NCBI RefSeq assembly: GCF_009846885.1
Contig: NZ_WUWM01000003.1
Span: 1-64,000 of the forward strand
DNA length: 64,000 nucleotides
Origin: Paenibacillus puerhi
GTDB lineage: Bacteria > Bacillota > Bacilli > Paenibacillales > NBRC-103111
Reading direction: 5' to 3'
Shown here in pieces: positions 1 through 8,138 of the stretch. A program made the translations under genes and the position numbers. The notes beneath the pieces are model-generated. The model was not told the origin of the DNA and did no database searches. It saw only the letters and a list, made by a program, of their open reading frames with translations. Positions within the stretch are counted from its first letter, which is position 1. The number at the start of each line of letters is the position of its first letter.

Positions 1-120
1 TTCGGTTAACGTCCGGCCTTCTAAATGCAAACGGATAGCCAGATACCTTTCGTACATGCGAGTGCTATTTGTTTCTTTCATGGCTACTGCCAGCTTTTCA
101 ATTTCTTGTTCATGTGTCAT
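1..120 (-). CDS. IS630-family transposase, N-terminal fragment cut by window edge
   Basis: The minus strand opens with ATG at 118-120, preceded by a GGGGAT ribosome binding site, and reads 40 codons without a stop to the window edge. The peptide begins MTHEQEIEKLAVAMKETN and continues with a YLAIRLHLEGRTLTE segment. This matches the N-terminal helix-turn-helix region of IS630/Tc1-mariner transposases (family knowledge from memory, no search run). The DDE catalytic domain lies outside the window, so I cannot say whether the element is intact. It ends close to the SOS operon at 523-1252 and may have displaced downstream genes of that operon. Confidence 0.7.
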   Translation of the reverse strand, partial: MTHEQEIEKLAVAMKETNSTRMYERYLAIRLHLEGRTLTE

Positions 121-522
121 TCTGATCCCCGCCTTTTCGGTCCTTTGATATCTTTTACCCGATTTGTGCGGCTCTCAATTTTATGAGTTCAATCTATATA
201 ATGCATGTTTCACTCGGTGTTATCCAGATAATTCTTAGGGTTTCACGCGGGGGTTGTGGGCATGATGAGGGCAAAAAAATGTGTCGGACCCAAAGAGTAT
301 TTTCTCGGCGATATTGGTGCAGAAAAGGAACCCATTTAACCTTGTTGATCTTGAACAAGTAAAGCGTGATTTCTATCGAGGAGCGCTGAGCAAGTCTGAC
401 TTTTAGAAAATTGTTATGTTGGCGGGACTGGGGAAAATCGTTTTGCATTATTCGAATGACACATGCACATCAGGTGTCCACAGCATTAGTCCCTCCGGGA
501 AATCATCCTGGAGGGACTTTCA
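121..522. other. Intergenic stretch, no supported gene
   Basis: An 84-codon open frame exists on the minus strand (194-448), but it has no ribosome binding site, no recognisable domain and unusual composition. The stretch separates the transposase fragment from yolD. A small inverted repeat (TCCCTCCGGG...TGGAGGGA) near 488-516, just past the yolD stop, could act as its terminator on the minus strand, though no T-run follows. Nothing else is visible. Confidence 0.4.
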
Positions 523-804
523 CTATCTCGGGTAATCCACCTTCATGACATCCAAAAACGGTACCTTAACAACATCACCGTACCTATGCGACACATGAAC
601 CATTCGAGTCCTTGCATCTAATTCGGATATCCGCCCACGGACGGGATCAGCCCCCCATATCGTAAGCTCGACTTCCGACTCCTCCTGCTTAGCTTCGACG
701 AGTTGGTTGCCCAATTCCTCCAGTTCAAACTCATCCCTCGTCGGCCGCTTCAATCCGTACTTCTTCCCCGGCTTCGGGACTCCCCCTTCTGCTTGCATCG
801 CCAT
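523..804 (-). CDS. YolD-like family protein (SOS operon, third gene)
   Basis: A 93-residue protein with the YolD-like fold signature: an N-terminal basic region with RPTRDEFELEELGNQL, then an SH3-like beta barrel with WGADPVRGRISELD and the ending VPFLDVMKVDYPR. In Bacillus, YolD-type proteins are SOS-induced and usually sit beside a Y-family polymerase (UvrX/YqjW); the molecular role is not established. Here it is the last gene of a three-gene minus-strand operon, 18 bp downstream of the winged-helix gene, under the two LexA boxes at 1271-1306. The usual polymerase partner is absent downstream, where an IS630 fragment sits instead. ATG at 804 is preceded by GAGGAGTGATG. Confidence 0.8.
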   Translation of the reverse strand: MAMQAEGGVPKPGKKYGLKRPTRDEFELEELGNQLVEAKQEESEVELTIWGADPVRGRISELDARTRMVHVSHRYGDVVKVPFLDVMKVDYPR

Positions 805-822
805 CCTACATCACTCCTCTGA

Positions 823-1071
823 TTAGTCAGTCCAGTATCGGTGTCCCTCTGACTTCTGCAACGCGCCGTGTTCACATGGTCGAATAACCCTAACCTTACC
901 GCCACTCAGCTCTACGTATCCCTGCTTGATCAATCCTATGGTCGCGACGCGCACCTGCCCCTGTATCCGTCCGGAGAGTCGGCAGAGCAGGCCGATCTCA
1001 GGTACGCACCAGGCCGTGCCATAGAGGCTGTGCATGATCCTCAGCAGCTTGCGCTCACTATCCGACAGCAT
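823..1071 (-). CDS. Small winged-helix-like protein (SOS operon, second gene)
   Basis: An 82-residue protein beginning MLSDSERKLLRIMHSLYG. The order of predicted helices followed by a beta-hairpin (VATIGLIKQGYVELSGGKVRV) looks like a winged helix-turn-helix of the LexA-N/MarR size class; no effector domain follows. Its start overlaps the end of the upstream WYL-like gene by 14 bp, implying translational coupling, and yolD follows after 18 bp. Regulation is by the shared LexA-boxed promoter. It could instead be a small adaptor without DNA binding; I do not recognise a named family member. Confidence 0.65.
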   Translation of the reverse strand: MLSDSERKLLRIMHSLYGTAWCVPEIGLLCRLSGRIQGQVRVATIGLIKQGYVELSGGKVRVIRPCEHGALQKSEGHRYWTD

Positions 1072-1252
1072 GGCTCACTGGCTGCAACGCAAGGATGCTA
1101 TCGAGCTTAAACACCCGTGGCGCTTTACGCTGCAGGCAATACCCTTTGACGACTCCGGCGCCGACATCGCGGACCTCAATACACCGCTGAGTGATTCGGC
1201 CATTGCGCCCGAGATAGATGATTTCGACGACTTGACCCACATACTTCTGCAT
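1058..1252 (-). CDS. WYL/SH3-like small protein (SOS operon, first gene)
   Basis: A 64-residue protein starting MQKYVGQVVEIIYLG. The pattern of short beta strands (QVVEIIYL, ITQRCIEV, VVKGYCLQ) and ending VFKLDSILALQPV resembles the C-terminal half of WYL domains and the SH3-like barrels found with YolD. I chose ATG at 1252 because GGAGG lies 8 bases upstream; an ATG at 1276 is in frame but falls inside a LexA box and has no ribosome binding site. It is the promoter-proximal gene of the SOS operon and overlaps the next gene by 14 bp. Function unknown; a role in DNA-damage response is inferred from regulation only. Confidence 0.65.
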   Translation of the reverse strand: MQKYVGQVVEIIYLGRNGRITQRCIEVRDVGAGVVKGYCLQRKAPRVFKLDSILALQPVSHAVG

Positions 1253-1270
1253 GTCGTTCGCCTCCAGACA

Positions 1271-1306
1271 GAACATTTGTTCTTATTATATACGAACACT
1301 TGTTTT
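1271..1306 (-). promoter_or_regulatory. Two LexA (SOS) boxes
   Basis: GAACATTTGTTC at 1271-1282 is a perfect GAAC-N4-GTTC palindrome, and CGAACACTTGTTTT at 1293-1306 is a close second copy 11 bp away. Both match the Gram-positive LexA/DinR box core. They lie immediately upstream of the WYL-like gene start at 1252, in the expected promoter position for the operon 1252-523. Confidence 0.8.
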
Positions 1307-1364
1307 TATTTCAACAAAAAAAAGAGCAGTTTGGAAATGAACTGTGACTTTATTAGTGGACAGT

Positions 1365-1460
1365 TTAAAGAAAGCGACTTATCACAATGTCGGCCTTATA
1401 CAGAAGCGTTCCCTCTTGGATAATGGCCACTTTCTTTGGCTTGATCAATTTGAATAACAT
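1365..1460 (-). CDS. 31-residue small ORF behind a structured leader
   Basis: ATG at 1458-1460 has a well-spaced GGAGG (9 bases upstream) and reads 31 codons to TAA: MLFKLIKPKKVAIIQEG followed by TLLYKADIVISRFL. The peptide is basic and hydrophobic. It lies about 45 bases downstream of the hairpin/T-run at 1504-1581 on the same strand, an arrangement like an attenuated leader. It could be a real small protein or the relic start of a lost gene. No family is recognised. Confidence 0.35.
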   Translation of the reverse strand: MLFKLIKPKKVAIIQEGTLLYKADIVISRFL

Positions 1461-1503
1461 GTGTATTCATCCTCCATTACATTAAGTTGACGATTTTTTG
1501 AAC

Positions 1504-1581
1504 GCAAAAAAACCGCCGAAGGTGGACATCTACTAGAAGACAGACTTCTTCTAGGACATAGATCCAACCCATAGGGCGGTT
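1504..1581 (-). terminator. Long nested hairpin ending in a U-run (terminator or leader attenuator)
   Basis: On the minus strand the outer arms AACCGCC and GGCGGTT enclose two inner helices, GGATCTA/TAGATGTCC and CTAGAAGA/TCTTCTAG, and the structure runs straight into seven T residues. It is larger than a simple intrinsic terminator and sits just upstream of the small ORF at 1365-1460, so it may be a regulated leader. It does not match a riboswitch class I can name. Confidence 0.55.
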
Positions 1582-1669
1582 AACTCATCAACAAGGTAAA
1601 GATTAGTAATATGTAAAGTATATCATGCACGTAAATATGCGCATACTCTTTAAGTGTAGAAAGGAGGAT

Positions 1670-2312
1670 CTCCGTATTGGAATCCGTTTCCTTTATGGCT
1701 TACCCTTTCGCGGCGGCGCTGCCTTGACTGCACTAGCCGTCCACGAACACCCAGCCGCCCATCCGCACCAGCATGGGCCGCCGGGGTCACCGGGTGTGGG
1801 TCCGCTGTCGCCGTGCCTGTTATCCTTTCAGGTCTCGCTCCACGAGATCAGCGCTTCCGCGCATCGCTGATTCGGAAGCGCCTTCACCTTCTCGGCAACC
1901 CGCCCGCGCCCTCCGAGTAGTCAGGATCCAGCCGACCAACTGGACCCCGCCCAGCTGCGAGGCGCGAGAGGCACCGGAGCCACGTGCGACTGGCACGCCA
2001 GGTGACCCTCGGCCACGTAGGCGACCTTCTTCACGGGCGCGACGTCCGCTCACTGCCATTCCTCGTGAATGGTGACGCCGACGAGCTGGACGGCCTCCCC
2101 GCCCTGCGTCCTGTCCAGCGACCCTATTCGGACCTGATGCCCATCCGCCGGATACTCCGATGCGTACCACCCGGTCACTCGTCTCGCTTCGCCCCAGGCG
2201 CTGGTCTGCAAAAACACCAACGCGCCGGGTGAGATGTTGCGTGCGTCCTCGCCGCCGATTGTGTTCGGCAGGCGACCTCAGGGGCCAGCTCGGGGCAAAA
2301 CCCAAGGGTGAA
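1670..2312 (-). other. Very GC-rich patch with actinobacterial-looking coding fragments
   Basis: The base composition jumps abruptly from AT-rich flanks to strongly GC-rich sequence with GC-biased third codon positions. On the minus strand the frame ending at TGA 2050-2052 reads about 70 codons of ordinary protein sequence (for example NISPGALVFLQTSAWGEA and GEAVQLVGVTIHEEWQ). Downstream pieces are disjointed, including a short ATG frame near the left end reading MLVRMGGWVFVDG then stop. None is a complete gene. The codon style is that of Streptomyces-like genomes, not of the surrounding window. Either a transferred fragment or an assembly chimera. Confidence 0.5.
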
Positions 2313-3158
2313 GTGATCTAACAAATCGACAAAAGATTGTCAACGGTTCGTAGAGAATCATTGTGCTGCCAGTTGAAGAAATAGACAATCGGGTTTGTAG
2401 AGAGAATCTAGATCGCTGCATGTGGCAGAGTTATGAAATGTGAATTTGATACATGGAAATTAAAGCGAGGATCGATACTAAGGAAGTATGAAATAGAAGG
2501 TTCCAGGGTCAGGAAAACGACCGAAAAAAGGTGGGGTCGAAGCGGGATACGGAGAAGTCTGAGCATGCGGAACGTCGCCTACCCGTGGCGCCGCGTAAGC
2601 GTGCTAACACGTATATTCCTAGGACGTGTATCTGGCGCGACTAGTATGAACCTAAGCAGCGTTGGTTAAGGCGTGTCGCGGCAATTCGAATCTACATTAC
2701 TTTGCTGCAGATGCAAACAAGATAATAACCTACATCGTGCAAATAGGAGTGATAAGCGGGTACTTTGGGGGGGGATCTCCAATCTCTCAAACATCAGCTC
2801 TTTGGATTGGCCAGGCTGCCTGCACACAGCACCTTCTGGATATTACGGACTCGCGGCTCGCGATAGATAGACGGAGTTCTACTTCCGCAGGTACTGGATC
2901 TGAAACAGCTTTCTCAGCATATCCAGGCAATACCGATCATCCTGAGAGTCGAAACCGGATATCGCCTATGGAATTAGCTACTGAAATAATGAAGCTCCTT
3001 CACGGCATTGGACTGATTGACCTGCTGATAGAACTCATTCTTCATCCGTAGATACCGGAAGAAGACATGCAGAAATTCACTCAGCTTCTGAGTACCGCCG
3101 CTCTCTGTCAGTCTGGACGATCGCGGAGGTACTAGATGCGGTCTACTCGGCGCTTATA
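2313..3158. other. Gene-free, apparently decayed DNA
   Basis: Several open frames of 65-129 codons occur but none has a convincing ribosome binding site or domain. The minus strand between about 3130 and 2890 carries broken protein-like stretches in different frames (LSEFLHVFFRYLRMKNEFYQQ, then DDRYCLDMLRKLFQIQYLRK), consistent with a frameshifted pseudogene that I cannot assign to a family. A run of nine G residues occurs near 2768. Confidence 0.4.
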
Positions 3159-3674
3159 CTACTTCTTTGGATCGTTAGAAAAGAGGACTTTTCCAGTTTT
3201 ATCTTTCCCTTGAATAATAATAGGGTTATTAAGTTGGAACGTAGTGGTGTAAAAAATTCGATTACCATTATAATCAAGATATTTTATTTCTTCTGAAGGA
3301 AGGTCATTTATTGTGATTGTGCTTATCTCATTTGAATGATTTCTCCCTATCAACACTCTATAGCTATCTTTTTTTTCGGCCATTTGCCACTCAATAGGCT
3401 TATCCGTGAAATCTAATTTTTGAAAAACCATGACGTACTCAACTTTATTACCTATTAAAATAAAAAAATTTACATTTTGGGATGAGTCAGTAGCCAAAAC
3501 AATTTTGATATTACCTTCTGTTTTATTCACCACTGAATCCTTGATTAGTTCTCGTGTAGCTGCTTCCTGAATGACTTCAAATTCAGATTTTTTTAAGAAA
3601 AATACGCTTAGCCCACCAATAAGAAGTATTAGAATGAGGATGGTTATCAGAAACTTTTTGTTAATTTGCTCCAC
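3159..3674 (-). CDS. Hypothetical membrane-anchored protein
   Basis: A 171-residue protein with a single N-terminal hydrophobic segment (residues about 8-28, ILILILLIGGLSVFFL) after a short basic start, followed by a soluble lysine/asparagine-rich domain presumably outside the membrane. The style (small, signal-anchored, AT-rich, beta-strand-rich) is like the paralogous pair at 52953-53402 and 61460-61909, but the sequence is not obviously homologous. ATG at 3674 is preceded by AAAGGATGTGGAG. It stands alone between decayed segments. No function can be assigned. Confidence 0.7.
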   Translation of the reverse strand: MEQINKKFLITILILILLIGGLSVFFLKKSEFEVIQEAATRELIKDSVVNKTEGNIKIVLATDSSQNVNFFILIGNKVEYVMVFQKLDFTDKPIEWQMAEKKDSYRVLIGRNHSNEISTITINDLPSEEIKYLDYNGNRIFYTTTFQLNNPIIIQGKDKTGKVLFSNDPKK

Positions 3675-3754
3675 ATCCTTTCGTACTTGAATAGAACAAC
3701 CCTACTAGTTTAGATAATAATGAAAAAATTAGGGGTCGTCACCCCTAATTTTAT

Positions 3755-4080
3755 TTATGTTAAAATTGATGAGTATATGTTCCACCAAGACTCCCATTTT
3801 TCTGAACCGATACTATATTGATATCCAAAAGAATACGGACCAAAAGATATGCCGTTTATATCTGTGCTATTCCAAGTATGAGCCGTGTCAGCTTTAAAAG
3901 TGATGATCGAACCTTTTGAAGGAGTTCCGTCTGTAAACGCAAAATACATCCATCCAAATCTTCTATGGGAGTTATATGTTTTTTCTCCAAAAGCTCCATA
4001 GTAGATGGAGTCGCGTCATTTCCAACCATATCCTCTTGGACCTGATCCACCTTGTTAAGAAGACCAATTGATCGATTCAT
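3755..4080 (-). pseudogene. Frameshifted relic of a small protein gene
   Basis: Two overlapping minus-strand frames, 4080-3856 and 3949-3755, read as one protein broken by a frameshift near 3950. The first gives MNRSIGLLNKVDQVQEDMVG; the second continues with FGWMYFAFTDGTPSKGSI and ends in an aromatic-rich tail (YSFGYQYSIGSEKWESWW). The upstream end abuts the GC-rich patch at about 4110, so the 5' part of the gene may be missing. The aromatic, glycine-rich tail suggests a secreted or cell-surface protein; no family is recognised. Confidence 0.5.
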
Positions 4081-4109
4081 TCATGTTATTTTTAACCTGA
4101 TAGAGGAAG

Positions 4110-4378
4110 AGCACGCGGGATCGCCTCCAGGCGCGCCGCCGGGCCGGGCGCGTGTACGGCGTGCTCGGGACGGTGGACGTCGCCGAGCTTACCGAGATCG
4201 ATCGGGTATGCCCGGACCTGGCCGCGTACCAGGCGATGCTCGGGGAGGTGGCCCGATGACCGGGGTCGTGATCGTCGCTCTCATGGCGCTGCTTGTCAGG
4301 GCGGCGGGTCTGGGGGTACGGGATCAGCGCGTGGCGCGGACCCGGAAGGCCCAACTTGCCGAAGCTGCTGAACATTAG
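4110..4378 (+). other. Second GC-rich patch with two coupled actinobacterial-looking ORF ends
   Basis: The plus strand reads the 3' end of one frame (GRVYGVLGTVDVAELTEIDR, then PDLAAYQAMLGEVAR, stop 4257-4259) overlapping by ATGA the start of a 40-codon frame at 4256-4378 (MTGVVIVALMALLVRAAGLG...). The ATGA overlap and strongly GC-biased wobble bases are typical of actinobacterial operons. The short second frame has one hydrophobic segment and a basic tail. Both edges are abrupt: AT-rich Bacillota-like DNA on the left at about 4110 and on the right at about 4378. Probably the same origin as the patch at 1670-2312. Confidence 0.5.
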
Positions 4379-4478
4379 GATTGCCTTGCAATTGCCGTAT
4401 CTCTTGCGCTGAAAACTTTATTCTCGAATTGTTCATAATATTTAACCCCACAGTCGTCGTTTTTCTGATTAAAACACA

Positions 4479-4508
4479 AATGACCCGTAAGCGGGTCACT
4501 TTTTTCGA
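4479..4508 (+). terminator. Intrinsic terminator
   Basis: TGACCCG TAAG CGGGTCA (4481-4498) is a perfect 7-bp stem followed by CTTTTTTC on the plus strand. No plus-strand gene is obvious upstream, so it may have come with decayed DNA. On the minus strand it lies downstream of the SRAP gene, where only TTTGTGTTTT follows. Confidence 0.6.
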
Positions 4509-4594
4509 AGTGTCCATCTTACGGGTCACAGTTCAGAAATATCCCTGCTGCTTTTTTGGTTACTATTTATGGTGGATTGGACAGAAAGATAATT

Positions 4595-5272
4595 TCATTT
4601 AGAATTAATAGCCACTTCAGCAATGAGATCCCTTCCACTATTTTTGACGCTTCCGACTGATTGAGAAACGGGGTATTTGATCATCTTCTCCGCCGGATAC
4701 GGTCTTAATAGCGTCTGAAGGCAATCTGTATCTTTCTCAGAAGATAACCAGACGGCCACTTCCTCCGTATCAAGAATAACCGGCATACGATCATGAACAT
4801 CTGCCACCAACTCATTAGGAGTTGTTGTAATGATCGTGCAGGACTGTAGCTGTTCGCCTGTTGGGCTCGCCCACTCATCCCATAGCCCAGCGAATCCGTA
4901 TAGCCCTTTATTTTTTAATTGGAATCGATAAGGTTGTTTATCCTTCCCAATCTTCATCCATTCATAAAAACCATCGGCTGGGATAATCGTCCTTTTCCTG
5001 GAGACGAGGTTCCGAAAGGATGGCTTCTCTAAAAGGGTCTCGGCGCGGGCATTGATCATTTTATAGCCAATTTTTATATCCTTGGCCCAATATGGAACGA
5101 GCCCCCAGTGGAATCCCTTGAGTATTCGCTTGCCATTATGCTCAACTATCCCTGCTATTCGATGGCTTGGGGCAACGTTGTAGTTCTCACTATACTCATA
5201 GGCCAATTCATCGATCCCAAACATGTCCATGATTTCTGCAATGTCTGCTGCTAATGTATAACGACCGCACAT
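4595..5272 (-). CDS. SRAP / YedK-family abasic-site protein
   Basis: A 225-residue SOS-response-associated peptidase domain protein (HMCES/YedK; YoqW and YobE in Bacillus). These proteins crosslink abasic sites in single-stranded DNA through Cys2 after removal of the initiator Met. I set the start at 5272 so that MCGRYTLA exposes Cys2; an in-frame ATG five codons upstream (MEVQN) would bury it. Family motifs visible: HWGLVPYWA, the MINARAETL segment with the active-site Asn, ADGFYEWM with the conserved Glu, and the C-terminal HDRMPVIL His. Full length for the family. It stands alone; no clear LexA box was found upstream. Confidence 0.9.
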   Translation of the reverse strand: MCGRYTLAADIAEIMDMFGIDELAYEYSENYNVAPSHRIAGIVEHNGKRILKGFHWGLVPYWAKDIKIGYKMINARAETLLEKPSFRNLVSRKRTIIPADGFYEWMKIGKDKQPYRFQLKNKGLYGFAGLWDEWASPTGEQLQSCTIITTTPNELVADVHDRMPVILDTEEVAVWLSSEKDTDCLQTLLRPYPAEKMIKYPVSQSVGSVKNSGRDLIAEVAINSK

Positions 5273-5512
5273 GTTTTGCACCTCCATGATAAAAGTCTAC
5301 TATAATAAGGATTCGTTGAGGAAAAGCTCAATTCCACTATATCACACGCCCGCTGTGAGCTGTATACGCAAACGAATACATAACTTAGGAGGATATTGGA
5401 TAATGTATCATCACTCCTCCAGCGTTTGATATAGATGCGGAAAGGCCCGTCGGCAAGCAGATTTTGGGACATCCATCTAAATATTCCGCGTAACTACGCC
5501 CTTTTTTGCCCT

Positions 5513-5539
5513 CTTAATTTGTTTAGCAAACAAATTAAG
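5513..5539. promoter_or_regulatory. Perfect palindromic operator upstream of the ROK regulator
   Basis: CTTAATTTGTTT (5513-5524), a 3-base AGC spacer, then its exact complement (5528-5539). The core resembles XylR/ROK operators of Bacillus, which carry the AGTTTGTTT...AACAAACT pattern. It lies 70 bp upstream of the ROK gene start and is probably an autoregulatory site. The rest of the 5273-5608 gap shows nothing else I can name. Confidence 0.7.
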
Positions 5540-5608
5540 TTTTCGTGTCCTTTTGCTGCAAACATGTTATGATGAGTACACCAGAAGAACCCAGGACAAG
5601 GAGCAAGC

Positions 5609-6904
5609 ATGAAAATTACCGGCGATCATCAACTAATCAAAAAGATAAACAAGTACATCGTGCTCGACACGATCAAGCGGCACTTCCCGCTCTCCCGCGC
5701 CGATATCTCGGCCCGCACCGGGCTGAACAAGGCGACCGTATCCGCTCTGGTGAACGAGCTGATCGAGAGCAGCTTCGCCTCGGAGACGGGACTCGGCGAA
5801 TCCAGCGGCGGCCGGAAGCCGATGATGCTGCTTTTCAACGAGCGGGCCGGCTTCGCCATTGGCGTCGATCTCGGAGTGAACTATATCTTGGCGGTGCTCA
5901 CGGATCTGAGCGGCACTGTCGTGAAGAAAAGAAGAGTCGACATCGCCGAAACAGGGGCCGATGCGCTGACTGACAAGCTGAAGAAGACGATTCGCAAGCT
6001 AATCAGCCAGGTCCCCTCCTCTCCTTACGGCGTTATCGGCATAGGCGTGGGCGTACCTGGGCTTGTCGACGATCAGGGCAGCGTACTGTCCGCCCCCAAC
6101 CTCGGCTGGACTGACGTCCCGCTGCAGTCGATGCTCGCAGAGGAATTCGGCGTGGACGTCGTGATTGACAACGAAGCGAACGCGGGCGCGCTTGGCGAGA
6201 AGGAGTTCGGCGCGGGCCGACATGCGGCCAATCTGCTGTACATCAGCGCGGGCATCGGGATCGGCGCGGGGATCATCCTCCATGACCAGCTGTACCGCGG
6301 CGTCTCCGGCTTCTCCGGCGAAGTCGGCCATATGGCGCTTGCCCAGGATGGCCCGCTCTGCGGCTGCGGCAACCGCGGCTGCTGGGAGACCTTCGCCTCG
6401 GAGAAGGCGCTGCTGCACAATGCTCGGACCGCCATAGAGGCAGGCAGACCGGCCGCTATGCAAGCCGGATTGAGGGATACTGCCTCCGAAGCCGATGAGG
6501 CCGATGAAGCCATGAAGGGAATCCGCCCTTCTGCTGCAGCCTCCAGCCGTTCGGTTACCGAAGAAGCCGCTGTTAGTCTAGAGTCGCTGCTGCGGCAGGC
6601 ACAGCGAGGAGACCCGGAGGCGCAGCGTCTGTTCACGGAGACAGGACGCTGGCTTGGCACCGGAATCGCCAATCTAGTGAACGTCTTTAATCCGGAGCTG
6701 ATTATTATCGGCAACAGGATGTCCCTGGCCACCGACTGGATCAAGGAAGCGGTTCACGAGACGCTGGATTCGCGCAGCCTGGCCTTCCATCGCAGCCGCA
6801 CGTCCGTGGCCTACTCCCAGCTCGGCCAGTCTTCCTCCGCGCTCGGCGCCGCATCTATGGCCATCCAGCGCTTCTTCTCTTCGATGAAAGCAACCTGGGA
6901 GTAA
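5609..6904 (+). CDS. ROK-family (XylR-like) transcriptional regulator
   Basis: A 431-residue protein with an N-terminal winged helix (residues about 15-60, ISARTGLNKATVSALVNELI), then a ROK sugar-kinase-like domain. Visible ROK marks are the nucleotide-type loop GVDLGVNY (85-92) and the zinc site with His241 (EVGHM) and Cys251, Cys253 and Cys258 (CGCGNRGCWE). Residues about 284-325 form a low-complexity Ala/Glu/Asp insert not usual for the family. ATG at 5609 follows AAGGAG. The operator at 5513-5539 suggests autorepression lifted by a sugar. No xylose genes adjoin; the nearest targets could be the sugar-oxidoreductase trio convergent with it. The inducer is not inferable. Confidence 0.88.
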   Translation: MKITGDHQLIKKINKYIVLDTIKRHFPLSRADISARTGLNKATVSALVNELIESSFASETGLGESSGGRKPMMLLFNERAGFAIGVDLGVNYILAVLTDLSGTVVKKRRVDIAETGADALTDKLKKTIRKLISQVPSSPYGVIGIGVGVPGLVDDQGSVLSAPNLGWTDVPLQSMLAEEFGVDVVIDNEANAGALGEKEFGAGRHAANLLYISAGIGIGAGIILHDQLYRGVSGFSGEVGHMALAQDGPLCGCGNRGCWETFASEKALLHNARTAIEAGRPAAMQAGLRDTASEADEADEAMKGIRPSAAASSRSVTEEAAVSLESLLRQAQRGDPEAQRLFTETGRWLGTGIANLVNVFNPELIIIGNRMSLATDWIKEAVHETLDSRSLAFHRSRTSVAYSQLGQSSSALGAASMAIQRFFSSMKATWE

Positions 6905-6949
6905 GCGTCCCGCATAGGATACGCGCCCCCGACAAGCGTTTAGAAACAC

Positions 6950-7005
6950 AACAAGATGGCCGGTTCCGGAAGCGTGATGCTTCCTGAACCGGCCATCTTG
7001 TTTAT
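6950..7005. terminator. Bidirectional intrinsic terminator
   Basis: A very long, nearly perfect stem: ACAAGATGGCCGGTTC-type arms flanking GTGAT (6951-7000), with TTGTTT on the plus side and CTTGTTGTGTTTC on the minus side. It sits between the convergent ROK gene and the Gfo/Idh/MocA gene. Confidence 0.8.
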
Positions 7006-7021
7006 CAACCCCGCAAGGAGC

Positions 7022-8116
7022 CTAAAGCTTCGAATCGGCAGCCAATGGCTCCGGTGTCTCGCATTCGCTCTCCAGCTCAACATGCCGGCCTTCGGCCGAG
7101 GCTTCATGAAAGCCATGCATCGCGTCAAGCACGTGGTAGGCGAGCGCGCCGCTTGCCCGGTGCGGTCTGCCCTCCAGAATAGCGGAGGCCATATCGGCCA
7201 CGCCGATCCCTCGGCTGTTGACGGCGTAGCCGTGGGTGAGAGGAACCTCGGTCCATTCGTTAGTGCCCGCCGGACGAAGATAGACCGGACCTCCGAATGT
7301 ATTCGGATCGGGTACGCGAAGGGAGCCTGCGCTTCCATATATCTCAATATTCGGCAGATTCGTACCGGCCATGATGTCGAAGCTGGTGACGAGCGTGGCG
7401 ATCGGCCCGCCCGCAAAGTCCATCACGCCCGCCACATGCGTGGGCGTCTTCACGTCGATCACCGTACCGGCTTTCGGCTTGCTGCTCACGGTCCGCTGAG
7501 GGAAGGTAATGCGTGCAGAGCCGGTGACCCTGCGGATCGGACCCAGCAGCGCTACGAGTGCCGTCAAGTAATACGGTCCCATATCGAACAAAGGGCCTCC
7601 GCCCGGCTCATAATAAAATTGCGGGTCCGGATGCCAATGCTCATGCCCGCGGGACATCATGAAGCCTGTGGCGGCAATCGGCGTTCCGATGGCGCCTTCG
7701 TCGATCAGCCGGCGGCATGTCTGAATCCCGCCCCCGAGGAAGGTATCGGGCGCGCTGCCCACACGCAGCCCCTTGCGCTCCGCCAGCTCCACGATGCGGC
7801 GTCCGTCTTCTCTGGTTACGGCAAGCGGCTTCTCTACATACACATGCTTGCCGGCTTCCAGCGCCTGCAGGCAGACGGTTGCATGTACCGCCGGGATCGT
7901 CAGGTTGATCACAATTTCGATCTCGGGATCGGCGAGCAGCCCTTCCACCGTCAGCGCCCGTATGCCGTACTCCTGGGCTTTGGCCTCCGCCCGCGTCAGG
8001 TCGATATCCGCGCACGCCACAACCTCATAGCTTTCAAACAAACTGCCGTTCTTCAAATAAATCCCGCTAATATTTCCGCAGCCGATAATACCGGCCTTGA
8101 TCCTTCGGGTACTCAT
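7022..8116 (-). CDS. Gfo/Idh/MocA-family oxidoreductase (1)
   Basis: A 364-residue NAD(P)-dependent sugar-type dehydrogenase. The N-terminal Rossmann fold has the dinucleotide loop [10 protein letters not shown] (residues 9-18), and the conserved EKP motif is at 95-97 (YVEKPLAV). The C-terminal GFO_IDH_MocA substrate domain follows. Start ATG 8116 is preceded by GGAGGAGAACCTGGAT; longer upstream frame is antisense to nothing but lacks a start signal. It is the third gene of a minus-strand operon with ThuA (22 bp upstream) and a second Gfo/Idh/MocA gene. Such pairs act on sugars, inositols or sugar acids; the exact substrate cannot be read from sequence. Confidence 0.88.
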   Translation of the reverse strand: MSTRRIKAGIIGCGNISGIYLKNGSLFESYEVVACADIDLTRAEAKAQEYGIRALTVEGLLADPEIEIVINLTIPAVHATVCLQALEAGKHVYVEKPLAVTREDGRRIVELAERKGLRVGSAPDTFLGGGIQTCRRLIDEGAIGTPIAATGFMMSRGHEHWHPDPQFYYEPGGGPLFDMGPYYLTALVALLGPIRRVTGSARITFPQRTVSSKPKAGTVIDVKTPTHVAGVMDFAGGPIATLVTSFDIMAGTNLPNIEIYGSAGSLRVPDPNTFGGPVYLRPAGTNEWTEVPLTHGYAVNSRGIGVADMASAILEGRPHRASGALAYHVLDAMHGFHEASAEGRHVELESECETPEPLAADSKL

Positions 8117-8138
8117 ATCCAGGTTCTCCTCCTCGAAG

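Noticed and set aside
1271-1276. Upstream ATG of the WYL-like gene (start at 1276)
   Set aside because: Lies inside a LexA box with no ribosome binding site; ATG 1252 is preceded by GGAGG.
2433-3051. Plus-strand ORFs of 78-129 codons in decayed DNA
   Set aside because: No start signal, no recognisable domain, and composition unlike neighbouring genes; the minus strand is more gene-like but broken.
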